From Patellaria atrata CBS 101060 (taxonomy: Eukaryota > Ascomycota > Dothideomycetes > Patellariales > Patellariaceae), in assembly GCA_010093705.1 (NCBI GenBank), contig MU006116.1:162394-226393 (forward strand): a stretch of 64,000 nt of DNA. The letters run 5' to 3'. Position 1 is the stretch's first letter, and every line of letters starts with the position of its first letter. Under the pieces are notes generated by a model. It worked only from the letters and a program-made list of their open reading frames with translations. It did not search any database and had not been told where the DNA came from. Of the stretch, positions 47,673 to 60,275 are shown in pieces. The translations under genes and the position numbers were made by a program.

Positions 47673-50600
47673 ATGGCGGAACCAATAGGTGCAATCGTTG
47701 CTGTATCGCACATCACTAATAGGATCATTAAATATCTGCGGGACGTCCAGGAAGCTGACAATGAGCGTGAATTTCTACTCAAACAGGTTAGAGATGCCAG
47801 TATGAATGCGATGTCTATACCCTTCCTCCTGGAGAGAGGGGTTGCATCATCATCAACAGCACCATGGGTCGTACATCTAACCCAATTGACTGGAAAAGAT
47901 GGTTCGTTGGAGAAGTATGTGGCATTGTTACAAGAGATCGAGGAAAGAGTTAAAATAAAGGACGTATCGTCCCGTTCCAGACAAAGGGTGCAAAGGGTCT
48001 TTCAGGATCTCGGGTTCCCTTTTCAAAAGACAGATTTGGACAACCTATTGAAAAGAGTGACGGTATATAGGGAGATGTTCAGGTCGGCGCTACAAAGAGT
48101 TGACGTAGAGGTTGCCATAGCAACGAGATCAATAGTGCAGACGTCCGAGACACAGCTTAGGGATTTGACAAGTTTGACGATACCGATGGTGTCTGCTTAC
48201 TGAAAGATCTAAAGGCCATTGAGCGATCGATACCGAACTTACGAGTACTTGTTGCGTCGAGGCCAGTACCAAATGAATACTTTGATTTATTCTATCCGGC
48301 TAATCAAGTAGACGTCGTCGTTCACGATACCGACCTAAGAAAGTTCGTCGAGGCAACACTGGAGGAGTTCGCGGAGATACGGGTCTTGTCTCCATTGCTC
48401 AAGGCTAGAACGTCGGATGAAGAGCGTCAACATATTGCCTCGCAGATCATTTCGAAATCTGATGGAGTCTTTATCTTGGCCAAGAATTCTTTAAGGACTA
48501 TATCCCTTTGCGATACCAAGGTATCTCTTCTAGCAAGCTTAGATGATCTCGCCAAAAGCTCTGGAGATGCTATCGACGCAACTGTCACCAGAATTCGCGA
48601 GCAGGATTCTTGGGACAGACGCTCACTTGGCAGGAAGGCTCTAATTTGGATGGGAAATATAGGAAGAGGGTTGACAGTCGGCGAATTACTCCACGCTCTT
48701 TCGCTATACACCAACAAGTTTACACCCGATTTGAACCATGACGCTGTCGGCGATGAATCACACCTTATCGCAGCAACTCAAGGAGTTATCTCAATCGAAC
48801 CTTCTACGAAGTTGACGTTGATCGATAACAGTTTCCAAGAGCGGTTCGACGCGATCATCCCTAAAGCAGATATTGAAATAGCGGAAATTTGTCTACGTTA
48901 CCTGAATTTTGAAACCTTTAAATCCGGTCACTGTACGTCAAAAGAAGCATAGGACCGCCGAAAGACCGAGTATCCCTTTCTAGGATATGCTGCTACTTAC
49001 TGGGGATTTCATGCAAGTGTCGGTCCTGAAACCACACTCGTTGAGAAGATACTAGAAGTTCTGGGAAACGACGATATCGTTGCTTCTGCTGCTTAAGCCT
49101 TAATACCTGCCCTCGACTGGAACGGATTTCCAAAGAATTACAATGCCCTCCCCGCTCTTTCATCTCCACCACTGCTACGAGATATACACCTAGCAGCGTA
49201 TTTCAATCTGTCTGAAACCATGAACCGGTTACTACAAGATAGAAACGATATCGATATTCAGTCCCTCAATGGATACACAGCACTGCACATCGCGTGTAAG
49301 AGAGGATTTATACCCATCGTTAAGTTACTATTAGAGCATGGAGCTGATCCAAATTACAGAAGTCAACAGGGCCACTCTATAATGCAAACGGCTGTGGAAT
49401 GTATGAAAGAGGACTTGGTGAGGTTGTTGCTCGAGAAAAGTTCTGCAATCGTTAATCAGAGAGGGAGACAAAGCACGACACCACTGATGAGCGCTTGCAA
49501 GCTCAGTTTGAATAACATAAGCAGGATACTCCTTGAAGCTGGCGCGGATCCGTCCCTGAAGGATGACTCAGGCAATAACGCACTTCATTGGTGTGCGATA
49601 TCTGGCAACTGCAATATTGCTGAGGAATTATTAAAGTTACATCCAGAACTTGTCAACAATACCTCGAATCAAAACCGAACAGCATTATCATATGCAGCAG
49701 AGCACCGTCATTCTTCTATGCTCAAACTACTTTACGACATGGTGCAGGAGCATGCCTCAGAGATACCGTCGCCGACCACATTCCTCTTCATTGGAGTGTG
49801 AAATCAAACCATCTAGAGGGCGGTGAGATACTTTTAGCTGCTGATCGTACTTCAGTAAATCGGGTCGGTAGTGACCACAAGACCTGCCTCGCATATGCAA
49901 CAGAATGCCTTTCCGTTGATATGTTGCATCTATTGAAAAAATATGAAGCGGATCCGGGCATTCAAGATTATGATGGTAGAACCCCATTACATTGGGCTTT
50001 CTCTCAATTATCCCAAAAGGACGCTGAGGAGGACCGGGTGAAGATAGTGACATTACTTCACGGAAACTTTGGGATCAATGTCAATTGTCAGGACTTCCGC
50101 GGAAGAACAGCCCTGCATCTAGCCATCGAAGGACGTCTTCCAAAATCAGTTGGAAAACTTCTTGCAGCCGGAGCGGATCCTGGAATAAGAGCATTCGCGG
50201 AGATGGGATGGAACGCATATCATTATTGCGCCGCATTCGGAACTCCCGAGATACTCCAACTGATATACGAACATACTAAAGGCCTCCATCTATTTGAACG
50301 AGCCACCTTCTAGTTCGACACGATTCTTCACACTGCAGTGGTAAGGCAAAACGTGAGCTTAATTGAACCGATACTCAGGCTTGGCTTTGATATTGAGGCG
50401 AGGACCCGCAGGCTATCCACACCGTTGACACTGGCATCAGACTTTAGAAATCTGGCTGCTGTGCCCATCCTACTAAAAAATGGAGCGAATGCATCTGCTC
50501 AGGATGAGGATGGATGGACAGCGTTTCGGTTTGCGGCAACGACCCAGGCAGATGACGTTCTAGCCGCATTGCTCGACTTGACAGTTGACCACTCGCCTCT

Positions 50601-50832
50601 CTTGCTCCCGAACCGGTGGGGTGAGTCGACGCTTCATGTTCCCGCAAAACATGGGCATGTGAAAATAGCTAAAGTGTTGGTTAAGAAAGCGAAGATACGA
50701 AGTATGTACAAATGTAGAACAGCGGGAGGGCTTACGCCGAGGGATTTCGCCAATAAAGAAGGTGCAGATGGCGGTAACCAAAATTTTGGAGGAAGGCGAA
50801 AATTTGTCGACGAGATAGATCAGAGCTATTAG
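47673..50832 (+). pseudogene. NLR-like NACHT-ankyrin gene, broken, P-loop lost
   Basis: The start ATG at 47673 opens an N-terminal helical domain (MAEPIGAIVAVSHITNRIIK; to about 48160) of the type found before NACHT domains in fungal STAND proteins. The frame then changes at about 48160-48173 directly into FDDTDGVCLLKDLKA and LRVLVASRPVP, the Walker B/sensor 1 region of a NACHT domain. The P-loop part between them is missing, so an internal deletion is likely. The NACHT winged-helix part follows to 48952. Stops interrupt the next part, and ankyrin repeats run from about 49175 to 50760 with one more frame change and one stop (for example NGYTALHIACKRGFIPIVKL, and TPLHWAFSQL). Intact relatives are fungal NOD-like receptors in self/non-self recognition. 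With five or so breaks and no nucleotide-binding loop it cannot work as an NLR. Confidence 0.82.
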
Positions 50833-51066
50833 TATAACGAATCATTCCTACAAATCTTTAGTGGAAAATATTCTATATTCAGATATACCGATTGAACGCT
50901 AGTTTACCCCATTAAAGACAAAAGTGTACAGGGAATCATAGAACCCGGACCCAGAACCAATTACGCCGCCCAATACCGATACAATCGTATAGTAAAATTC
51001 AAAACCAGTCCTAGTACGCTAGTCATACCCCGAGTAGTTGTATATAGCCCTAACCGTTTACAATCG
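50833..51066. other. Short spacer
   Basis: 3' flank of the NLR remnant and of the convergent small basic protein gene; nothing else seen. Confidence 0.5.
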
Positions 51067-51543
51067 TCAGGGCCTGCCAAGGTTGAGTCCGCTCAGGATT
51101 TTCTTTTGATGGCCGTTCTTCCGTACGCCACGGATGTTTTTGATGCTCTCGGCTAGACTCTTTTGCAACTTCGGGCGAACCGACGGGCTAGGCCGTACAT
51201 TATTTTCCAAGGCCTTCTTCCGCCTGAGCGATTTGTCAGTGAGCCCAGACTTAGGGGCAGGACCCTTCCTAATCACCGGCTTCTTCTGCTGCATCATGTA
51301 TAGCACATTGAATGGTTTGGTTGAGGTAGCGGAAGTCGTTTCTTGTACTGAATCCGCAGAAGGCGTTGAGGACGAGGAGGTGTCAGGAGAGATTGAGGGT
51401 GCTCGGCTCGGACAGGAAAGAAAAGTTTGTTGCGTCTCCTGAGGAACTGAGGTGCTCAGGTGTGGATTTTGACCGAGGAAACCTTTATACACGACGTCTG
51501 CTGAAGAGGAAGCCTTTGCGGTTGTTAAGTTGAGGGTAGACAT
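51067..51543 (-). CDS. Small basic protein of unknown function
   Basis: A single-exon frame of 158 residues starts at an ATG. The first half is Ser/Thr/Pro-rich and disordered. The second half is strongly basic with helical character (KKPVIRKGPAPKSG, then SLRRKKALENNVRPSP, then SLAESIKNIRGVRKNG). No signal peptide or known motif is present. The base composition and Lys/Arg clusters suggest a nucleic-acid or nuclear protein, but this is inference. Without a search I cannot say whether it is conserved; a shorter or chance frame is the alternative. Confidence 0.55.
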   Translation of the reverse strand: MSTLNLTTAKASSSADVVYKGFLGQNPHLSTSVPQETQQTFLSCPSRAPSISPDTSSSSTPSADSVQETTSATSTKPFNVLYMMQQKKPVIRKGPAPKSGLTDKSLRRKKALENNVRPSPSVRPKLQKSLAESIKNIRGVRKNGHQKKILSGLNLGRP

Positions 51544-52129
51544 AGTGATAAAATGGTCGTTGAGAGGTGATTAAAGAGGTATGTATGCGAGTTGATGTAT
51601 AAGTTCAAATGAAGTGAGCAAAGGTCGCGGTTTATGCGAGTTTGGTTTTGTGTGTGTGTGTGTACGTTAGAATGGTTAGAAAATTGTGAGGACTAAGAAG
51701 GATGGAAGAGAAGGCAATATTTATAGAGAAACAGCATGCTCCGTGCGATGGTAATTGACAGTCAACACTAGAATTTCGAAAAGTGGGACCAGAAAGAGGA
51801 GTTCTCGCTGCTTCCATGATAGTAAAGTGACCGTAAACCGTGGATGGCGGAGATCGTGGTTAAAATGATAATACTCTGGGAGTGGTTGTATGCTAGGCGA
51901 TCGAATAGTGGCTAGTACCGCGATACTGAGTTGTCAGACCACAAGCTGGGGAATGTGGTGCATAATATAATCCTCGTTCACAGTGGTACTGTACCGATCA
52001 TTTTGTGCAGCCGTCAACCTAAAACCCATACGTAAATAAGCGAGTCAAAGCTGTATCAAAATAAATTGAAGTCAAAACATCTGACCAACTACCTTAGTAT
52101 CTCTGTTCCATAACCTCATCTAACATGGT
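51544..52129. other. Intergenic
   Basis: Promoter of the small basic protein and 3' flank of the zinc-finger-like gene. It includes a TG run at 51649-51663. Confidence 0.5.
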
Positions 52130-53328
52130 CTACCACCTCAACGGTTCCGAACCGATAGAACCCCAAAGAGGTGGACCGTTAGGTGCAGAATCATACTTTC
52201 CGTACGTGTCATAGTATGAATCTTCGGCATACTTCTCACTCGTTTCCAGCAGCTTTTGTCTCTCTCGATTCCATTGCCAGTCTGTCGGCTCCCTCCATGG
52301 GCAATCGTCCCCCCAATAGCGAGCCATAGTCGGTACACCCCAGCGAGCGCAGAGATACGCGGGGCGATTGCAATTCACACAGTCGATGTCATCTTCACGG
52401 GGATGGTCGTTAACATAGAGTCCTGCGCATCCGTGGGGAAGCCACGATGGGTTTTCTAATTGAGGGATTTCACCGGGGAACAACGGAATTGGCGGCAGGA
52501 CTGTTGATCGGGATTTTTTATGCGTTTCGATTTGGTGTTTATAGACTGTGGAACGATCTGTCGTCGAGACGTTATACACACATGATTGTAACGGACAGGC
52601 CCATCCGCAAAGGAAATTCTGATTGTACATCTCGAACTTCTCGTGAGCGAGCCACGTGCGGCCTGAAGAGATGTAAGAATGAAGTACAATGAAACAGGAC
52701 CTCGTAGAAATGACTTACGGCCATCACTTCCTATCCTGTTAGGCTGCCTGGTATTCTTTACGATTCTATGGTATGTCGTTCGTCGCTCAGCAACAGTTAT
52801 TGGACCGGTATCTGTAAAGTAAGTTATTAATATACCTTTATGAAAGCGAGGACTTACGGTATGTTAGATGTACTGATTCCGGGAGCTGAGCTGTTTCATC
52901 TATTTCAAGACTCAGGGCCCTATTCTTGTTGGAGTGGAAGTTGTTCGCAGGATCCAAATACCTTCAGGTTTAAAATCTTCCCCAATTGGTAACAATAGAA
53001 CGTGAATATCAAATGTATGGTCCGCTTGCTCTAGGAAAGCCTGATAATGTCGAGAACGGTGTTCGGACCCGGTATACTCTTTAAGGAGTCTAGCAAGTCG
53101 GCGCACATCATCCAAAACTAAGATATCGACCGAGACTTGGTAATCCTCGTCATACCGGCTCCCGAGGCTGCGAAGGATTAAACTTCCCGAATGTCGGGCC
53201 GACTCGGTTGCGTAACTGCTAGCAGAAGCCGGTAGCGCTACGAGGTCTCCAGGCGGTCCGGTTGACGCGGAATGATTATCATAAAGTGGAACAACGCCGA
53301 AAACTTTCATACGGCTAGTACTAGACAT
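52130..53328 (-). CDS. Zinc-finger-like protein, four exons, unknown family
   Basis: Exons 53328-52962, 52899-52858, 52811-52719 and 52662-52130 close in one frame to 344 residues. Unspliced, the region would look like two separate short genes. Each intron has GTAAGT-type or GTATTT donors and a short length (46-62 bp). The N-terminal third contains VSVDILVLDDVRRLARLLKE and FDIHVLLLPIGEDF, a possible alpha/beta domain. The C-terminal part has CPLQSC followed by HQIETH, spaced like a C2H2 finger (Cx4C, then Hx4H), then the Cys pair CVNCNRPAYLC and a Trp-rich end. I recognise no named family. A DNA- or RNA-binding role is plausible but not shown. Confidence 0.76.
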
Positions 53329-56300
53329 ACTAAATATGCAGTAGAAGAGATCGCGTGAGCATGAGTTCGATGGTCGAAGGGAGTGACGATTGAATATGAA
53401 TCAGAGGGGACGAGGCACGAGACGAAAAGGGATAGTAAAGTGGAGGTTCAACATATCAAATTCCACGCTCTAAGAAGAGTTTTATAGGAATTTTAAGCAT
53501 TGAAAAAATATAGAGGCATTGAGGTACGCTAGGTATAACTCCGAACTGCCAGTGAGCGGCAAAGTCGCACAGGTCAATAATCGGACGAGGCATACAGACA
53601 GATGACTTCACAGCAAAGTAACGAAGCCGGAGAGCGAAGGCCAAGGGGGATGCAAGCTGGAATTAGGCACCGAAAGGTTATCAAATAACTTGGTGATATA
53701 TCGTAGTGGAGCCGCTATCTGTACAGCGGGCCGGCCGAGACATTTCATCGCCAGTGTCAGGCCAAGTGTTGTCCCTGATCCGCGGGAGATGCAATTGGAT
53801 GCTGAACTGGTCGAGATCCAACAATGCACGTAGAGACGGAAGTATCCAAATGTATTTCCAGGTAGCTTGCAGATTGAGCAACGCTTGAGCAAGACGGATT
53901 ACTTCCGTTGCCTGCGTGAAGTGCGTGAAATGCGTGGGCCCTTGCACATCTGGGGTCGACGGGGAATATATAGTAAAGAAGCTTGTCTGCGCCCTGAGTT
54001 TGAAGAGAAGAACGTCTCGGTCCGCCCCGCTGAGAATCCCAGGGGAATGGATGGGCAACAAGGGAATACAAAATGGAAAAATAGGACAGTTGAGAAGCTT
54101 CAAGGGTAGGTTTCACAAAAGGGCATAGGTGAGCGCTATGCGGCAGTCGTCATCCTCTGAGATCCTTTCCTGCATATGTGTAGCCCTCGTTGCCTCCCCT
54201 GGTACATCTGCAAAGTTCCTTTCTCGTCGCAACCCAGCAATAGGGACTCGACTGTCACAAGATCCTGCAATACCGAATTATGATGCCACGGTTCTGGCAT
54301 GAACGACGAAGCGGGGGCGTTCGTTCGGCGGATTCAACTTGTGAAATCAAAGCTGCCACGAAACCTATGGGAGGACATGGATAATTATTGAAACCTAAGG
54401 CATGCAATCGAGGACGGAAATGGAATTGGACTGCATTTCATCAGCTATTAGATGGACGGGGTGAATCTGATAGCAACACAGTCAGCATACTACAACTGCA
54501 CGGTAAGGTTAAAGGCTTCGAACAAAGGAGATAGGATTGTCGGGTACCTTTACTGTAGCTCTGGGTTCTAGGGTGGGAGACGAGGGAATGTTGCAGTTTA
54601 CGGGCGACTGCATTTCATCTCTCCCACTCATGGCCCTGTGTTTGTACTATGCGAATGTGTAAGGTGCAGTTGGCTTGATTTCTATGCGTGTGATGCAGAT
54701 GCAGGAAATCGGTCGGTCGGTGCGAGCCGGGAGAACGGCGAAGGGGGTCGAAGAAAAGGCGAGAAAAGAAGCGCGCTATACGGATACTTCCTGTACATTA
54801 ACATCAGAATCACCTTTCATCCCGTACAGTGAACAACTCTGTACTCGGTAATACCCTTTTAACATCCCATCCATCCATTATTCTGGACTCGAGTTGACGC
54901 TCTACTAGTCCTCCTAGTCCACCTCCTTGCATCTATTCCCGTATTTGATATGATCAAGGGGTGGAACTATACTGTATGCCAACGCATCACCATTAAAGCT
55001 GACAGAGGTCGCATCAAATTGGGTCAACATACCGGTATCGATACCTTCACTACTCGTCATCTTGAAATCAGACTTGGCCCGATGTTTCGGCAGACCTCTG
55101 ATCACAGCAAGCCTTCAGTTCGGGTCCAACCGAATTCCATCTTTTCGTCCCAAGATAGGTATCAGAACCTATTAACTTGAGACTCATGTTAACTCTTGGT
55201 TTGAGCATCTCGCTACAAGCATCGTTCGGTTTGATTATGTCGATCTTGCACATCTTTAGATGCTGCCGTTACTCCCGAATTCAGCAGTACTGCTTACGTG
55301 GATGCTCTTTGCTTCGATGGCCCGCACTCGGGGTCTCCCACTGTCTCTGCATAAGGTAACCACGGGAGACTTCGTTGGATTTCTAGACTGAAAGATATTC
55401 CGTACCTAGACCTGTTGAGACAACTTAGGAATCACCATGCTGCACCTGTGTAGCATGGAGATAACCGCATCGACATTTGGACATAAATTGTGGATAGAAC
55501 CTTATCTTGAACTTTCGACTTACCGTTATGGCTCAATCTTCGTGAGATTATGCTATGACATCCCATTTTGGTGATGGAATTGTTTCCTGTTCAACCACAT
55601 TGGGCGGGATAAGCTCTAGGGAAAAGGTGAGTTATGAAAGCCCGATCGAATGCTCTTATTCAGCCCTCAAGTTACCTTCTTGTTATCACTAGGGACGGTG
55701 CTGTGTTGGCAGCACCGGTGCCTTGACGGAACTATGAAATCCATTGCGCTGTTCTTATGGTTAAGGGACTAGCATATTATCATCGCTCATATTATCGTAG
55801 TCCGGTTGGATGAGCATTTACCAAGATAACCAAACCACCATCAGATCGTTCTCTGGGTGTCCATGTTTCTCTTTCCTAGAGTTTATTACTGTAAATGTTA
55901 GTCCAGTCGCCGTCAGGTGTCGTCTGTCACATGTATACTCCAAGAAAGGTGCACAGAAAAATGCAGAACGATTTGTTGCATATCGTATACTTTTACTTCT
56001 AAAGGTATTTGTAAGGTCTTAATTCGACTTTTGACAGGGGAAAAGTCACGCCGCGATTTAGATAGCCAGAGATGGTCTCATGTGGGTTCTCACGAATAAG
56101 CCAGTTTTGCTCAAGCATCATACTCCCTGGACTCCATAGTGATCATGTGGAATAGTTTAATAGTAGATATCACACAAGATGCATTGTTCTTATTCTTGTA
56201 CGAGTGAGGCCAGCAGCCAGTGTTTCATCAATAACGTACCGGTACACCAAAGACATGATGCGGAATCTGAACCATCCACATACTTTTACAATTCATTCTA

Positions 56301-58127
56301 ACTATTTTATCCACGGCGTCGCCACCAGGTATATATTCTCTTCATCCTCCTCGCTGTCATCATTCCTGCCAGGTCAGTATATAACCCTTCAGTTCTAGAA
56401 AGGGATGATATGTTATCGCCTGTTCTCTGGCGTGATATGCATTACCACATCCTCGTTTGATTCATGTGTCATGATTCAGAAACTAAGCTCTTGGACATCT
56501 TTAAGGAGCGCAAGCGCTTTTGAAACCTCCAGGTAACTATAGAATACTATGCAACAGAAGAAGATCAGTCTGTTTACTCACCTAATGGCTGAACCCTGGT
56601 CCTATATCATCCTTAACGCAACTAATATATAATGTCGGCCACATCTTCGGACTTGAAAATGAAATTCAGAGGCCGGATACACCAGATTTCGCGGAATTCT
56701 CACTGTAACAAGCTCACAGATTACAGCACCATTAAGGAGTACATCGGAAGTATGCGACTCCATGCTGTATCAATTATCCTGCTCCGATGTCGAAAAGACG
56801 TGCGATATACTCTTTTCTGCTCCCATTCCATCCCTTGAGAGTGGTATCAGCGACGTAAATTCCGGTTCACGTATGAATATGATTTCGATGGCATCATGCA
56901 CTACTACTCTGGTCAAGGAATGAAAGAAGGTGCGCAGGTGTCTTCTGAGCTAGTACAAAAGCCGGGACATGAGAAGATTCTAAGGGAAGCTAGAGAAAAA
57001 ATCTCCAGTCACCAATACGATTCCTACGGTAACACTAGCTGAGGATCCGTTCGGAGCGGTGCATCCTTTAATGGATGAATATGTGATGGCATAAAATGGA
57101 AAATGTGACAACTACTCCCCCTTCCAGAACTTGGAAATCATTCATTTCTTCATAGAACAAATAGTGGATGCACATCCAAATCGTTCCAATAGAATCATTA
57201 CAACATTTAACTCAGCGCCGATATTTTGAATGTTTCAAGGAACAGTCTCATCACCGGATATGCATATGCCGGTGCCAGAGCTTGAGATTGATAGGAGCTG
57301 AGTGCAATCGAGACGCGCAGCAACAATCGCGTATAGAGATTAACCCGTTCCATTTCTCTAGCTGCTTTGAAGTATTGGAGCAGTAAGTAGCCGACGTATG
57401 CTGCCGTCCCTTGTCCGTTGCCTGCTTAGTGACAGACAGTGCGTATTGTACACCTCATACACTCCTGCCACATCGATCACCGAGGATGTCCGCTGACTCC
57501 ATTGAGACTTCAGTCCCCGTCCCGATGGCGCCTCCTGACATTTCCAGACCCACGGAATCGGAATGCATTCCATTGCGACCTCCATGCATGGTAATTTGTT
57601 GCCTTTCCCAGGCAAAGCGGTAACATGTAGTTTCGAAACTCAATATGTGACTTCTGAATGCTTTCCCTCGCTGCCTGATTATTCTGGACATATCACGAAC
57701 AGATTAAAGATCGACGACCTTGTCCTAGAGAGTTTTCCTTGCTCTTTTGAACCTGAATAGAAGGAAATGGTTCCGGGTGACATTTCACAAGAGGCCTCTC
57801 AAACACACCGAAAGAGTTGTACGGGAGGCGATACGAGCTTTTGAATATTAATGTCGGTATTGAGTCCCTACATTATTGTCAGACACATGTTTAGATCGAA
57901 TTGGATATGCGCGAAGTCGATGGACGACGGGAAATGCCAAAAGGACTGTACATTGATTGACCGATGCGAATATGAGAGGAAGCGGGAGAGGCATCTCCAC
58001 CTTTCTTCAACTCTGCGACGTCATCTGCTCGTCCAGCTAGAATGCAAGTCCTACGCGTTTTTTTCAGGTCTACGATTACAGCAGAAACAACGTGGTCCTC
58101 ATAAAGTCGAACATTCGTCAAGCAAGT
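53329..58127. other. 4.8-kb gene-free interval
   Basis: The longest stretch without a supported gene. Short frames on both strands overlap each other and show no family motifs or splice-consistent extensions. No terminal repeats, tRNA or simple repeats of note. Confidence 0.5.
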
Positions 58128-59125
58128 ATGTCTTCAGAATACGCCACAATCGGCGTCGTCACAGGGGCTAATAAAGGAGTTGGTCTAGCCACAGGTACGG
58201 TCTCATCCTCCCGTAAAACAGCAAAGCCCTTCTAACGATCTATTTATTAGTCCGAAATCTTGCCTTACAATATCCCAACTCGAATTTCAACAAGGGACCA
58301 TTCCTTATATACTTGACGGCACGCGACGTTGGCAGAGGCGAGGCTGCAGTGTCCCAGCTGAATGAGGACTCTCAGTTGAGGAACGCGAACGCTCTTAGGG
58401 CTGCTGGTGGTTTGACCGACATTCGATACTATACTTTGGATATTGCACAGAAAGAAAGTATCCAGGACTTTGCGCAGTACCTTAAGACAACCCATAATGA
58501 CGGTATTGATTTTGTTATCAATAACGCGGGTATCGCTTTAGACGGCTTCAGTGAGTTGACCATTTCATCTGCCATATCTTGTATGTGAGTGTAGCAACAC
58601 TGATTAAGCGTATCTTTAGATGCCGATTTGGTGAGAGATACTCTCCACACAAACTACTACGGTAGCCTCAACGCCACCTACGCTTTCCTCCCCTTGCTCA
58701 AGTTGAACGGCCGTCTTGTGAACGTATCAAGTGAAGCCGGTAAATTGAGCAAATTCTCGCCTTCCATACGCTCCCGTTTTCTCTCCGCTCGCTCAGTTGA
58801 CGATGTGACGGTGTTGATGGAAGAGTTCCAAGCTGCCGTTGAAGAAGGTAGGGAGAAGGATGCTGGATTTCCTAGCGCAGCATATGCGACCTCTAAAGCT
58901 GGTATGACTGGGTTCACCACAGTAATAGCTAGAGAGGAGAAAGAAAAGGGAAGTGAGGTCTTGATAAACGCGGTGACCCCTGGATATACGAACACAGACA
59001 TGAGCAAGGGCAATGGGACCAAAACACCGGATGAAGGATCCCGGACATTGGTCCTAGTTGCGTTGGGAGATATTGGCAAACAAACTGCTTTGTTTTGGCA
59101 AGATGAGAGGCCAGTTGAATGGTGA
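58128..59125 (+). CDS. Carbonyl-reductase-like short-chain dehydrogenase
   Basis: Three exons (58128-58194, 58251-58550, 58620-59125) give 290 residues. The cofactor loop is TGANKGVG (12-19), with NNAG at 113-116, Ser159/160 in VNVSSEAG and the catalytic pair Tyr211/Lys215 in YATSK. A segment of about 40 residues between the Ser and the Tyr (SIRSRFLSARSVDDVTVLME and following) is the insertion typical of monomeric NADPH carbonyl reductases of the CBR1 group. The C-terminus PVEW matches the family end. The enzyme should reduce aldehydes, ketones or quinones with NADPH in the cytosol. The next gene downstream on the same strand is a secreted mutarotase, but the 1.15-kb gap argues against common control. 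Confidence 0.94.
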
Positions 59126-60275
59126 GGGGTGTTAGTACTGGACGGTGGGCGAGACTCTGCTCCCAAGCAGCTGTCTCCCGATGCTGTGTATGCAAACGAA
59201 AGATACCGGTCGCAGTTTGTCACAGAATAGGGCTGAACTGCTAGTCCACATACTACTCTTCTACTAGTCAACTACCGATATCTTTCGAACTTTTGGTTAA
59301 AGTATCTCAAGGGACGATGGAGTCCTAGCCAGTGATTATCGGTCCTCACCAAAGTGGTCTCAGCATTATGTACCGTATTTCTACGTGGTATTGAACGGAT
59401 ATGTCACTAATATGGATGCACAGTTCTTTGGTTTTTTAAGGCTGATATAGCTACTCAGATAGGCGTCAAATTGACAAGAGATATCCATATCGCTACCTTT
59501 ATTACTTGCGCTGCCATAGGTAGTTTTGCAACATACCGTACTGTACTGTACTGCGCTGTACTGTACGGAATTCTTACTGTACTTTACAAGCTGACCTACC
59601 CCTCCCCTACCTTGGGTGCTCTAATAAAAATCCAGAGCGGCGTAATACCTTACTCCAAGGTCTCCATACCTTACCCCTAGACCTCGGCTGGGCTTTCGTA
59701 CTCGTACAGTATTTTTACCTTTTTAGGTATATAAAAGTAACTTAAAAGTCCAACAACCTAAACGCCACATGGATTTATTTTATTGAAGGATGTATTGCAC
59801 CTTATGAGCTTCCTCTTCCTTTCCCATTCTTCCTCCTCTTCCTCTTCCTCTTTCCCGTCTCACTCTGCTTTCTACCGTTAATCGTTGTTTCATCGTTGCT
59901 TATTATTATATACCCTAGACTCAGCTGACCGCTTACCTTACCCATCTATACCAATGAAGAGCCGCCCGTGCCTGGTACCCGCACCGGCCTCATTCCCCGC
60001 TGTAACGCTGTTTATATTGTCGCTCATCTATTATTCTCTTATTCTCTTAACCTTTTCATCTGTTCCTGGGAAAATAAATCATGCCCCTCTCCGGGTCTCG
60101 TCCATGCCTGTCACAGCGGCTTTACGAGTCAATTGAGCTAGTGCTTCCGGCTTTGCAAACAAATATTCCTGTCTGCGGCCTTCCAGTATAAGATGGGCCT
60201 GCCTGTCATACGAAGAGTTGGTCCTGGGTCGAATCTGAGATCCGCATTAATTCGTGAATAACGTTTCAAGTCACA
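59126..60275. other. Intergenic with CTGTA repeat
   Basis: 3' flank of the reductase and promoter of the mutarotase gene. It contains the CTGTA tandem at 59536-59566 and a C/T-rich tract at about 59810-59870. Confidence 0.5.
59536..59566. repeat. CTGTA tandem repeat
   Basis: Overlapping TACTGTAC words form five or so CTGTA units, interrupted once by GCG, and bounded by CCGTAC and GTACGG, giving overall dyad symmetry. Confidence 0.7.

Noticed and set aside
57358-57760. Overlapping short frames on both strands
   Set aside because: No motifs, no splice extension and no codon bias; considered chance.
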